Origin: Alectoria sarmentosa
Lineage: Eukaryota > Ascomycota > Lecanoromycetes > Lecanorales > Parmeliaceae
Length of the DNA: 64,000 nt
Reading direction: 5' to 3'
NCBI GenBank assembly: GCA_009733775.1
Contig: WOGZ01000045.1
Location: forward strand, 101,049 to 165,048
Shown: one piece after another, positions 33,033 to 43,736 of the stretch
How the letters are laid out: every line of letters begins with the position of its first letter
Numbering within the stretch: position 1 is the first letter of the stretch
Made by a program: the position numbers and the translations under genes
The notes under the pieces: model-generated
The model's input: only the letters and a program-made list of their open reading frames with translations
Databases searched by the model: none
Told to the model about the DNA's origin: nothing

Positions 33033-35916
33033 TCAGGATTCCCTCCTCTCATCCCCTCCTCCTCCATTCGTAGCACTCCCCAGCACCGCACACAACCTGC
33101 TCAGCGCCACAGTCTCCGTCGCCGCATAATAATCCAACGCATCCATCAACAGCCTCAAATGATGATTGAAATTATACTCGTACTTGCCAAGCATTTCCGT
33201 CAGATTCTCTAACTTCTTCGGGTCATACGCTTTGATTTCGTCAGGGATCGATTGGGCATTTTTGTGGCGATAGGATGTGTTTGTCAGGTAGGTGAGGTGG
33301 GCGGGAGTGCCAGCGAGGGAGGGGGAACAGGCGAAGACCGTGCGGGAGAGGGTGCTGGTGTAGGTTGCGAACATGGTGCAGGCGGAGGTGAGTTTGCTGT
33401 GGATCTATTGCAACGGCATGTTAGGCGAATAAAGGCGGGGAAGGGAGGATGGCAGCCATACCTTGAGGAGTTTCGAGTTCATGAGCATGCACTCTTTCAG
33501 GCATGTATCTAGGAAATCCACATGGTCTTCCATCAATTCATCCACGGTTCGAGTGGGCTTCGAAGACCCAGGGCGGCCGTTTCTATCAACTTTATCGTCG
33601 CCGTTGACACGCGTCATGAGAGCTTGCCAATTAGGTTCAATGACTTCGGAAGTGCAATAGTAGAGCGTTTGCTGGACGAAGACCAGCATCCTCGCTCTAA
33701 GTGTCCACGCTCTTCGCTTCCACATCTCGAGCTTCGCATCACCGCTCTTGTGAGTCCAGCTGAGGACTTTGTTATGGTCTTCCCAGCTGCTCACAAGTAA
33801 ACCCTCGAGGTGACGCATTGACAAGAGATATCGGAATAGGATCTGATATCTGAAGACCGTCTTACTGCTGATGACTAGAGACAATGGAAAGGGGACAGAA
33901 AACTTGAATTCGAGCGCTTCGAAGCCAATCATCTTATCCTCTTCGTCGGTAGCCGGTTTCGTAGCTGGTGTGCGATAGCGGTCAATGCTTTCTGGAGCGG
34001 GTTCTTCGTCGAAACCTCTTACGTTGACAACGCGCATTACCAGTTGAGTCAGCCCAACGTTGTTCATCTGCACTTTGACATCTTCCTTGAAGGGATCCTG
34101 AGCAGCCACGGTCCCTGGCTGGCGCAATACGAGATCAAGCAGAGACTGCAATTTCCCGACGTTGACTAGTCGCCATGGTTTCTTTAGCTCGGACGTGCTG
34201 AGGTCGAGGAAGTAGGTGAAGAAGTCCGATCTGTCAAGGAAAAAGTAATGTTTCATCGATCGTAGCCGAGCGCCGAGAGCATGTGTCGTAACAAGCAGGT
34301 TGAGTAAGGATGAATTTGCATGAGCATAGGCACCATTGACGTTGTCGAGGAATTGGGGATCGTCGAATGATTTCGGCACATCTTTGACCTCTTTGCTAAC
34401 ATCCACACCTCCGCATTCTCGGACAACGTTGAGGTACTTTCCAGCCAACAGTACTTTATCCTTCACACCTTCTAGCTGTGGAGGTACGTCAATGTCGCGG
34501 ATGGTGTACCTCTTTTCCCAGTACTCGTCCGTGTAGTCCTCTTCCAACTTCTCCCGTTTGATACTTTGCTGCTCTTTGATGAGAAATTCAGAATGTGGAT
34601 CTTTGATACTACCATGGTGGAGCCACTCGTTCAGCATTACCATGTATGGTCGGCTCGCATCTCTTAGAAGTGTCTGCAGAAGTGTCCTCGCGGCAGGATC
34701 TCCGGACATGAAAGACAATCTCTCCGTAAGCAAACGTAGTACGTTGCCCCCTTTGCATACTTTCTTCACCATACTGCCAGGAGCGAGATCACCACCTTCT
34801 CGAAGCTGTTCCAAGATGTTGTCGACATCGTCAAAGCCATCGACCGAATCATCAAGGTCCTCTTCTAGTAGCGAATTCTTTTTGAGTATCTCCTGGGCTA
34901 AAGTATAAAGTTGAAACATCATATGACTTGTAGGAAGAGTATGTAGACGGAGAAGATGTAACGTGAAAGAGGGGTTACTGAGAAGTTGATGCTCGAGCTG
35001 CACAATGAGTACAAGATACTCTTTGAGCAACTTGGATATCGAAGCACATAGAGCGTGATTGATGGCTCCGAACTCTTCCCTACTCTGCACCTCTACAAAG
35101 GCTTCCATTGCACTGTAATAGGTTGCCATCTTCAACACAGAGGTCGTGAGATCTCGAAGACTGGGATCAAGTCCTGACAGTATCCGAAAGCCCGGTCCTG
35201 CCAATCGGTCCTTCTCCAGAGATGGGTTGTACTTGTCTACGTATCGAATATATTGTCCTTCGTATCCCATGAAAACGAATAGGAGGTCTTCCAGAATGGC
35301 AGACTCCTGTCTGTCAGGCGTCAGATCTATCAATAATTCAGGTTCAAGACATTCAGGCATGAGAGACGACAAGGGAGATACGGAGACGCGGGCAGCCAGA
35401 GGCGCTGTGGTGTATGGAATAAGAGAAGCTTGGGGTTTCCATGGTGCTTTGAATTCCATGATATTAGCAATGGTCCCAGAGACATGTTTCTGGTTCGAGA
35501 AACCCACGTAAAGCCCTTTTCTCTTTCCTCGTGGCTTGAAGTTGTCCATCTACTGCCCGACTACTCTGTCGTGTCGGCACCCTTTCCGTTGATCCTCGGT
35601 CTTCGACACCGTCGCCCATAGGAGCTTTCACCGGGCTTCTTGTTCGAACTTGTAGGTTCTCCCTTGAGGCCAGATGTACCCTTCCGGTCTGCCCTTCACC
35701 CAACGTTGTGGTAGAGCCATTTATTTTCTGCGCACTAGACGCGCTTCTTCTATGGGGTCCATTACTCGCAGAGTCTTCTGGTATCACCTCCGCAGAAGAG
35801 AGCTGTCTTTCTCTTGCTCCCACACGAGATGAAGGAGCTCTGGATTTGGCGCCGGATGTTGCTGAAAGTCGCCTGCTACTTTCTGCCGTATTCCGGGCGT
35901 TTGCGATTGTTGACAT
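33033..35916 (-). CDS. SPC97: Gamma-tubulin complex component 2 (Spc97/GCP2)
   Basis: Three exons on the minus strand (35508-35916, 33462-35446, 33033-33404) encode 921 residues. The 61-nt intron 1 contains GCTAAT and removes a stop; its splicing leads from a Ser/Arg-rich disordered N-terminus into PWKPQASLIPYTTAPLAAR, the start of the conserved region. GCP2 is a core part of the gamma-tubulin small complex that nucleates microtubules at spindle pole bodies. Family marks include LLEDLLFVFMGYEGQYI-like sequence near residue 180, WLHHGSIKDPHSEF in the GRIP1 region, and SMKHYFFLDRSDFFTYFLD followed by FKFSVPFPLSLVI in GRIP2. The last 57-nt intron joins NSKLLK to IHSKLTSACTMF. It ends in a glycine and arginine-rich tail. 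Confidence 0.93.
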
Positions 35917-36230
35917 GATTTCGTTCTACCCATTGACTCCTGATATCTTTGAAAAGTCGTAATCTTCGTAATAACATGTCGTCGTTGTAGTGTTTGCAGA
36001 GGTGGTTTACGAATAGAAACGCGCCTCTGCGCCAGGGATGTTTGCTCGTTTGCTCATCAGCCTTACGATGCTTGGCGCGGATCTTCAAGTCTCTTGCCTG
36101 CGTACACCAGCACAGCATCATTAAAGAAGCAAGGCTCTACATCTCCTTTTCATCCTTCAACGAAGAGCCGATACCTCTCTTCAGAAGCCCCTCGAGCTTT
36201 GGCGTTACTTTCTGCTTTCCAACCTTCATA
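35917..36230. promoter_or_regulatory. Divergent promoter between GCP2 and PUP2
   Basis: A 314-bp gap between two genes read away from each other. I saw no exact proteasome-type control element (GGTGGCAAA) in it. Confidence 0.45.
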
Positions 36231-37179
36231 ATGTTTATTGCACGCTCAGAATATGGTGAGCTCTCCATGCAAGCTTCCACCATCTCATCTAGCAGCTGAT
36301 ATCTTCTGCAGACCGTGGCATAAAGTATAGTCACCTTTTGACCCCTTAAGTAACCCAGCTCCTAATAATCCCAATAGCACCTTCTCCCCTGAAGGCCGTC
36401 TCTTCCAAGTCGAATACTCCCTTGAAGCAATCAAATTAGGCTCAACAGCCATCGGCGTACGTCAAGATGTCCCTTTCAGCCTACACCCTTGACAGTCATT
36501 TCTCTAGATCGCCACCTCCCATGGCGTCCTTCTTGGAGTCGAAAAGCGCGTAACCTCCACCCTCCTCGAGACTTCCTCCGTCGAAAAGATTGTCGAGATA
36601 GATTCCCACATCGGCTGCGCCATGTCCGGCCTGCAAGCCGACGCTCGCTCCATGATCGAACACGCCCGCGTTGAGAGTCAAAACCACAGCTTCCATTACA
36701 ATGAACGACTAGGGGTAGAGAGCTGTACCCAAGCAATCTGTGACTTGGCGTTGCGGTTCGGAGAAGGCGCTGAGGGGGAGGAGAGCGTGATGAGTAGGCC
36801 ATTTGGTGTTGCATTGCTGATCGCAGGGATCGATGAAGAAGGGCCACAGCTGTACGTCTAGCTCTGGGCACGCAGAACGACAGAGGAGCTAATTGGCGGT
36901 AGATATCATGCGGAACCATCAGGGACTTTCTACCGCTACGACGCCAAAGCTATTGGATCAGGCAGTGAGGGAGCACAAGCAGAATTACAGAATGAATTTC
37001 ACAAATCACTCACGTTGGAGGAAGCGGAGACTTTAGTGCTGAAAACCCTGAAGCAGGTCATGGAGGAGAAGCTAGATTCTAAGAACGTCCAGCTGGCCAG
37101 CGTGACGAAGGAGAAACGCTTTAGGATCTACAGCGATGAGGAGATGTCCGATGTAGTAAATAGATTACCCACAAATTGA
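36231..37179 (+). CDS. PUP2: 20S proteasome subunit alpha type 5
   Basis: Five exons (36231-36255, 36312-36324, 36378-36456, 36508-36851, 36903-37179) encode 245 residues, the standard length. Exon 2 is only 13 nt; together with its neighbours it builds SEYDRGINTFSPEGRLFQ, the alpha-subunit signature at the N-terminus. GSTAIG, ATSHGVLLGVEKR and GCAMSGLQADARSMIEHAR follow as in all alpha5 subunits. The protein forms part of the outer alpha ring that gates the 20S core in nucleus and cytosol. The C-terminal helix (EEAETLVLKTLKQVMEEKL) is intact. All introns are GT-AG and 50-56 nt long. Confidence 0.95.
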
Positions 37180-38890
37180 TAGACCGTGGATAGCATGATT
37201 GAAGACACTGCCGTACTATGAACTCAGCCTAACCTGCAAGAGAATGTTGTGTGTATGTGAAGACTTGGCCTTGAGAATGAAGCAATGGTCCTGGTCATGT
37301 ATGCTATAGACGCATGAGGACAGAGGCTGGACCCCAGAAACCACGCGTGAAGCTCAGCACTGTATCTCAATCGTACACCCCAAATGTACACCACAAATTG
37401 CGAAGGTAGCATCCCTTCCAATCCGCCGAATTCCCCCCAGGCAAAACTTCTCGAAATGATCAATAGTCCAGGTTGTGACCTATAATACGAGGATCTGAGG
37501 AGAAGAGACCAAGTAGGCAATTCCCGTTGTTCGTGTAGTAGTTTCCCTTGACGGCATGTCTATGACATCCCAGTCAATATTCGTAAGCACTTGGCCTGAA
37601 TTCTGAGTCGCGTCCTCGTTCGTGGCCGTCCTGTCTCTTACGGGTCTTCCTTGAAGCATATACCGGTACTAGAAAAGTAAACAGCGCTCTTCAGATTCCA
37701 GGTCTCCCAGCCGCTGCTAAGGTCATGATCACAGAGTGGCTCAATTCATGTTTCCAAGGACGTCGTTTTTGTGAAGACACGGAATTTGATTTCTTTTCAC
37801 TGAGAGACCAAAAAGCCAATTGCTGCATGCAATTTGGGGTCTCGCTGTTGCTAGCTTTCCAATACTAAACCTGCATGAACATGCTTGACGGGGAGCTGGA
37901 AAGCTTCGCCGCAATTCCAGAAAATCACCACTGGTGATGAATGTGTCTTTGCATCAATTGTGGGCAGAAGTTGCTTGATCAGCCAGTAAGACCCAAACCC
38001 ATGACTACTTTGTGACTCGGGGGACCAGTAACAGGAGTACTAGGTGCGTCGAGCCAGCTATTAGCGTGGTGATTAGTAGACAGCGCGTTCAGCCACGGAT
38101 CAGAACCGGCGAGAGGGTGCCAAGTGTTGAATGCGAAACATCGAATCAATGCAAAACCCGAGTCCATGGCCCCGGCGCATTTTAGTGTTTTGGTAGCCGC
38201 ATGTGAAGGCACACGAGTTACGGCAGAAATGCTGCCGTGTATGTGAAAAGTAGAATGAATTTGCTTAGAACATCCTCATAAGATAGAAGATAAGAGTGTG
38301 TCTAGAGCTACCATCTTGAAACTAGAAGGGGAAAGAGCCTCTGTGCTGGCAAGCGTTAAAATCCTAAGCCGTACAGCCGTAGGCTTTTGAGGAGTTCGAA
38401 ACTGTAATAAGATCACCAACTCAGAATCGATGCATGGGGATGATCTATTGCACGGGATGCAAGCTTGAGCTGTGTTGCAGCCCAATATAATGGCTGGAAA
38501 GGGTTTGCAGGACGCAGGTCATGTGCTACGGCAACGCTCGCCGGTAGTAGTCATGTGGGAGACTGCTTGCGGAACATGGTATGGGGAAAAGCGTGCACAT
38601 GCTGGGAACTGGGGTATCTGAGTTGATTGGATGTTTAAGGATGCTCCCGTTTGAAGATTTCGATGCGGCCGTCGCTTTAGGCGTCTGCTCCTGCATGAAT
38701 ATCCTCGCATGGTCTCTAGCTGGAGCTTATTCTATTAATTTCTGAACAAGCCTCTGACGGCTTCACAGCCAGGATACGGGTGTGATTTGAAGTAGTAGGC
38801 TCCTAGGCTCCTAGGCTTTGGTCCCTTCATGTCATACTTTGGAGTCTCGATCGCCTTATCGGGGTTTAGAGGTAACAATAGTGCCAAGAA
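37180..38890. other. Gene-free intergenic region, 1.7 kb
   Basis: No supported gene, RNA or repeat except a doubled CTCCTAGG at 38800-38815. Small frames on the minus strand at 37224-37520 and 38276-38710 have no motifs. Confidence 0.45.
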
Positions 38891-40482
38891 ATGACTTGCC
38901 AGAGGAGCCATGAAAGGGTTCGACGTAAGTGGGATGTGGAAAGACTCATTTCAAATCTGCTGGCAAAGCCTCATTCGTGCATCCAAAACTTGACAGCGGT
39001 TCCATTGAGCATCGGAGATATCGAGAAAAGACAGGAAGTAGGGAGCGTGGAAATAGATGTAATGGCGTATGCAAGAGACCAAATCTCCAATCCCGAAGCA
39101 AACGAGTCCGGTATACTGACAGCGAGGCTGATTAGAGACCCACAAAGGGATACCACCGAGGTGGATCCCCTATATCTAGAAATTGTTACCATCCATGACC
39201 GAGATTTTCAAAAATATTCGATTGATAATTCTGTTCACCTCGTTCCTGTCGACGAGGTAACCGAACACTCACAGCTGTCAGTTAGCACAAGCTCATCAGC
39301 ATGGCAGGAAGAGGCATATCGGCTGGAGACTCAAAATCGAATGTTTAATCTTGTGTTCGACGGCCGACTCATCTTTCCACCAGTGACCGGGCCGAAAAAC
39401 GTCCTCGACTGTGGCTATGGTGCAGCATCATGGGCAGTGGAATTGGCGGAGACTTATCCTGAATGCCAGGCCAGTCTATGTGACATAATCTGGCTAGAAT
39501 GCCAAATGCTGACATCGTTCAGGTCATTGGGGTCGACATATCTCCGCAATTGAAACCGGACGAAACTCCTGAGAATTTCGAGCCCCAGGTAAACGCACTC
39601 TCACACTTGATGGTTTGAAAGCACACCTCGAGAGCTTCACATCACAGCTCGCAATGAGTGTAACTCACATTTGTACACGCTGACGTTGATTGCTATAGCT
39701 TGACGACATTAATCTCCCATTCACCTTTGAATCAAACACGTTCGACCTCGTTCAATCGAGAATGGTGGGGGGAGGAATCAATACATCAAGATGGCCGTCA
39801 TATCTCAGGGACATCAAGAGGTAGTAGCACCAAACGTTGTCAACGACGTCAAGGACCTACTGACGATGTGGGAAGAGTCCTCAAACCCGGCGGTTGGGTC
39901 CAAATGATAGAGCTCTACTGGATGTGTCAGAGTGATAACGGCTCACTCACTGGCTCCCATCCCCTCCGTCGGTGGAGCGATAATTACATTCAGTCAATTG
40001 AGGGCATCAAAGATCCTCGGGCACCACTGCGACTGCACGGCCTCTTTTCTGCAGCTGGTCTGGTTGAAATCGAGCATAGAATGATACGGTTGCCTCTCTG
40101 CGGATGGTCAAGTGGTAGGTCGACTTTTTTCCGACGCGTTCTTATAGAGGTGGTGCATCACAGTGAAACCATCACTCTGTGACAGTCATGGGCGTGAAGC
40201 TGAACCTTGGTCACGCATAGACGCAAAAGAGAGCCGGATAGGAAACGCTAAGCAAGAAAACATTCGTCAAGCGCTTACCAGTTTGGCAATCTTTCCCTTC
40301 ACCAGGCGGCTGGGCCTGACTATCGACGAGGTTCATGCTTTGGTAGCCGGGGCATGTATTGATGCTGCGAATCCAAACCTGAAAGCTTACTTTCCCCTGT
40401 GAGTGTCGCCCAAGTCGTCCCAAGCCAATTTCGCGAGCTCATAGTGGCCAGATATGTTTGCATCGGCAAGAAGCCATTGTGA
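38891..40482 (+). CDS. LaeA-like SAM-dependent methyltransferase
   Basis: Six exons fit the family: 38891-39469, 39523-39588, 39699-39820, 39876-40114, 40221-40398 and 40452-40482, giving up to 404 residues. SAM motif I is VLDCGYGAASWAVELAETYP, then VIGVDISP, FDLVQSRMVGGG and VLKPGGWVQMIEL. The C-terminal AYFPL joined to YVCIGKKPL matches the end of LaeA/TAM-type fungal methyltransferases. LaeA homologues act in the nucleus on secondary metabolism and development; this one is only a distant relative and its substrate is unknown. The first intron begins with GC (GCCAGT), not GT. No GT donor restores the frame. The start is uncertain: 38891, 39062 (MAYARD), or MKGFD at 38911 with a further intron. 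No biosynthetic cluster lies nearby. Confidence 0.8.
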
Positions 40483-40710
40483 TGATCTTTTGCATCTGGC
40501 TGGAGCGGTCCGTTGTTGTCTTTAGAGTGTCAATGGTCATGCCTGCACTGAGGATTACTAGTTAGTCGGTGCAAGCCAGCGCTTAATCAAAATGTGTTTA
40601 TCGACGATGTCCAGGCTCATTAGGCTCAGTGATTGGATGAGGTAGGCCGAGTACGATGAAATATAGTGCAAACATATCCGAGGATGAGATTTCCAATGAA
40701 GACATGACGG

Positions 40711-40810
40711 GAAGAAGAAGAAGAAGAAGAAGAAGAAGAAGAAGAAGAAGAAGGAGAAGAAGAAGAAAGAGAAAGAAAATGAGAAAGAAAGAAAGAAAGA
40801 AACAAAGAAA
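40711..40810. repeat. GAA and GAAA microsatellite
   Basis: About 17 GAA units followed by imperfect GAAA units, all purine on the + strand over roughly 100 bases. Confidence 0.95.
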
Positions 40811-41025
40811 GGAGAAAGACAAGGTAGGATGATGGAGGGCGATGGTAGTTGTAGAAGCTTTGACTTGTGGAGAGGGGAAGTCGGGGGTACTTATGGAAAG
40901 CTAGGTACCTTACCTACCCTAGGTCTTAGGTCCTAGGTATGGAGCTACTAAGTAATACTTTACGAATTGGAAGAGGGTGCCAACATGGTATTCAAATTCC
41001 ATCACATGAAGAAAGAGGGAGATGT

Positions 41026-41065
41026 TAAAGTAAAGTAAAGTAAAGTAAAGTAAAGTAAAGTAAAG
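41026..41065. repeat. TAAAG pentanucleotide microsatellite, 8 copies
   Basis: Eight perfect TAAAG copies. A shorter TAAAG run recurs at about 41518-41530. Confidence 0.95.
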
Positions 41066-41183
41066 TATTTTTGCATGCACGCCAGGGTCAGCAAAGCATC
41101 AAAGCCTGCACGTGGCGGATCTACTAACGCATGGTGCATAAGTATGTAATGGTAAAGTATCCGCGTGTGATATCTCTGCATAA

Positions 41184-41203
41184 GATTATGATTATGATTA
41201 TGG
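41184..41203. repeat. ATTATG hexamer array
   Basis: Three tandem ATTATG units. Confidence 0.8.
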
Positions 41204-41786
41204 GACTGAGAGCTCCAACGGCTGCTACCTTGACTCGTAGTCGTACACACACTCTCCCCTCTTTAGCAATTGGCCCTGACTAGAGAGGTACCTTAGATAG
41301 TACATGAAATATGACTACCTTACCGTACCGTAAGATTACCTAGCTCATAGAATAAGCTCACCACATACAGCCAGCATGTTCCAATCGACTCGACTCGAAT
41401 GCTCTGGGGAATGCCCGGTAACTGTTTGCTCGTTACAAAAATTAAAATACCTCGACAGCGGGGACCCGCAGGAAAAGTTGGTCAGGTGATTTGATGACTA
41501 AGGTCTGGTAACGACTAAAGTAAAGTAAAGAGGTACTGTATGTATTCTACCTTAGCCTCGTAGCTAGACTAGCGCGCTTGCCGTCTTCAACGCTAAGTTA
41601 AGGGTCAAGCCACAGGCTTTGCAGTACTTCATATTGCTTCGACATTTCCACTACTGAGACGAGGAGATTTCACGCGTCAGCATCAACATCAGCACCATCA
41701 TCATCATCTTTGAGACGAAAACACCCACAAGACTTGCTCGAGGAAAGTAGAGGACATCTTTCACTTGGCGCCTCTTCCTCTTCATC

Positions 41787-43360
41787 ATGCCTTCTACCCA
41801 CAAAAGGGACAAACCCTGGGACAACGACGATACCTTGGACAGATGGAAGCAAGACCCCTTCACTCCTGCCGATAATACAGCAGGCGCCTTCGCTGAGGAA
41901 TCCAGCTTCGCTACTCTATTTCCAAAATATAGGGAGCTATACTTGAAAGAGGCATGGCCTCTTGTCACTCGGGGTGCGTCAAGATCCAACTTCCCACAGA
42001 AACCACTGCCTTTCAAACTCAACTCTTTTAATATCTTTCATAGCCCTGGCAGCCCATCACATAGCATGTACTCTTGATCTGATAGAAGGAAGCATGTTCG
42101 TCAAAACAACTCGGAAGACTTATGACCCCGCTTCAATCCTCAACGCCCGCGACCTCATAAAACTTCTCTCCCGCAGTGTTCCTGCTCCTCAGTAAGTGGT
42201 TTTTGAGCCCATCTTCCCCTCTTTGGAGCAAATCTTGAGTCTTGAGATATGTCTTGCCGCTCTTTCCTCTCAAGACACGTGCCATGGCTGAATATAACCT
42301 CTCAAATAGGCAATGCTAACTGCGAAATCGCAATCCAGAGCTATCAAGATCCTTGAAGATGGTGTTGCAGCCGATATAATCAAAATCCGCAACCAGGTGG
42401 CTAACAAGGAGGTACGTACTCTCCGCGTGATGTTCTCCTTTTCGGTATTGGAGTTCGATCTCGAGACCCTTTTTGGGAGGTGGTCGCGTATTTCTATTGT
42501 CCAGACATGTCTGCAGACTTGACCTTGCTGCCCAAAGAGAGAATGCTGATCCGGAAACCTTCAACAGCGCTTCGTCAAGCGACGGCAGCGTATATTGGGG
42601 CCACAGGGCTCTACATTGAAGGCTCTGGAGCTGTTGACAGGGTGCTACATACTCGTGCAAGGCAATACGGTCAGCGCAATGGGTGGGTTCAAGGGTTTGA
42701 AGGAGGTTCGGAGAGTGGTGGAAGACTGCATGGCAAATATTCATCCAATCTACCATATCAAAGAACTGATGGTATGCACCCTTTCGGAGCGATTGTCACC
42801 CTTGAGTTGGGTCGTCAGATGTTTCGCAGGGGCAAAATATCAATATTGCTGCGAGAAACCTCAGATCTCTCTCATTAATCGATACCCGTCTTTAAAGTGA
42901 AGTGCTAACTCCTAATCGGTAGATCAAGAGAGAACTGATGAAGGATTCCGAGCTAAAAAACGAAGACTGGGAACGTTTTTTGCCCCATTTCAAGAAGAGA
43001 ACCTTGAGCAAGAGAAAGAAGCCTCTTAAGATTACCGATAAGAGCAGAAAGCCATACACACCGTTTCCGCCGCCTCAGGAGAAGAGTAAAGTTGACCTGC
43101 AGATCGAGAGCGGAGAATATTTTTTGGGCAAGCAAGCCAAGGAAAGGGCGGCGAAGGAGAGGAGGGAAGAACAGCAGCGGGAAAAACAAGCCGAGAAAGA
43201 GATGGTGAAGCAGAAGGAATTCGTGCCGCCACAAGAAAATAACACGGCCTCGTCGAAGAAGGAGAAGAAGGAGAAGAAGAGAAAGCGTAAGGAAGAGAAT
43301 GGGTCAGAGGGCAAGAAGAAAAAGAAGAGACGAATCGCGAAGGATGAAGAGCAGGCTTGA
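41787..43360 (+). CDS. KRR1: KRR1 small-subunit processome component
   Basis: Five exons (41787-41973, 42044-42191, 42339-42411, 42568-42771, 42923-43360) encode 349 residues. Krr1 is a nucleolar KH-domain protein needed for 18S rRNA processing. The N-terminal domain contains PLVTRALAAHHIACTLDL and TTRKTYDPASILNARDLI. The KH region holds KERFVKRRQRILGPQGS and NTVSAMGGFKGLKEVRRVV. KSKVDLQIESGEYFLGK precedes a lysine-rich nucleolar tail. Intron 1 is 70 nt, but introns 2, 3 and 4 are 147, 156 and 151 nt. Introns 2 and 3, and less clearly 4, resemble introner-like introns of other genes here. The acceptor of intron 2 was set at AATCCAG because this gives VPAPQAIKILEDG. Confidence 0.95.
42192..42338 (+). 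repeat. Introner-like intron 2 of KRR1 (147 nt)
   Basis: It shares ordered blocks with the dehydrogenase intron at 59256-59401: CTTGAGTCTTGAGA, AGACACGT-CCA-GGCT, ATAGGCA-TGCT-ACT and GAAATC. The two host genes are unrelated. Confidence 0.75.
42412..42567 (+). repeat. Introner-like intron 3 of KRR1 (156 nt)
   Basis: It starts GTACGTAC, has CCTTTTCGG near base 27 and ends GAGAGAATGCTGATCC then GGAAACC. The end resembles GAAACGATGCTGACTCC in the second F-box intron. Similarity is weaker than for the best pairs. Confidence 0.5.
42772..42922 (+). repeat. Possible introner-like intron 4 of KRR1 (151 nt)
   Basis: Length and the blocks TTTCGGAGC, CTTGAGT-GG-TCGTCAGATG and AGTGCTAACTCC-TAATC suggest a diverged copy of the same family. 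This is the weakest member. Confidence 0.35.
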
Positions 43361-43736
43361 GGAGACAACGTTTGGACATGAGGTGGAAAACTTTGCATCC
43401 CTGTTCTAGATTCCCCCACACAAGGCGATTTTTGCATTGGTCTCTATCTGTCTAGAAGGTTGACTGCTGAATGTCTCGCATCCAGTCCTGAATAACCCTC
43501 GGTGGACGGGTTGCAGAATCGACGGTCTTGGTAGTCTGCCTTTTGCGTCTACAGTACCCAATAAGACATTGACAATTCAGACACAACACCTCGAGAAAAC
43601 CTAAAACACTGATAGTCACATTATATACTGTCTTGTCTTGTCGTGTCGTTTACTGCTTGATTCAAGCGTCGAGATTCTTACGATCCACATCCTCCCACTA
43701 CCAATAAAAGCTTTTGGGGGACTTTGCCTTCCAGAC
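43361..43736. other. Short intergenic region
   Basis: KRR1 3' region and the upstream region of the next gene. The frame of that gene is open back to 43638, but the extension looks like leader sequence. Confidence 0.4.

Larger units (their letters stand above)
40483..41786. other. Repeat-rich intergenic region
   Basis: No gene found. It holds a GAA/GAAA purine tract (40711-40810), eight TAAAG copies (41026-41065), an ATTATG array (41184-41203) and several TAGGTACC-like strings. KRR1's promoter should lie in the last few hundred bases. Confidence 0.55.

Noticed and set aside
35876..36121. Minus-strand frame in the GCP2-PUP2 promoter
   Set aside because: It overlaps the GCP2 start in another frame and lacks any motif; it reads as promoter and leader sequence.
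39589..39698. Further introner-like intron in the methyltransferase gene (110 nt)
   Set aside because: Apart from a common CTGAC branch point it shares no ordered blocks with the long intron family.
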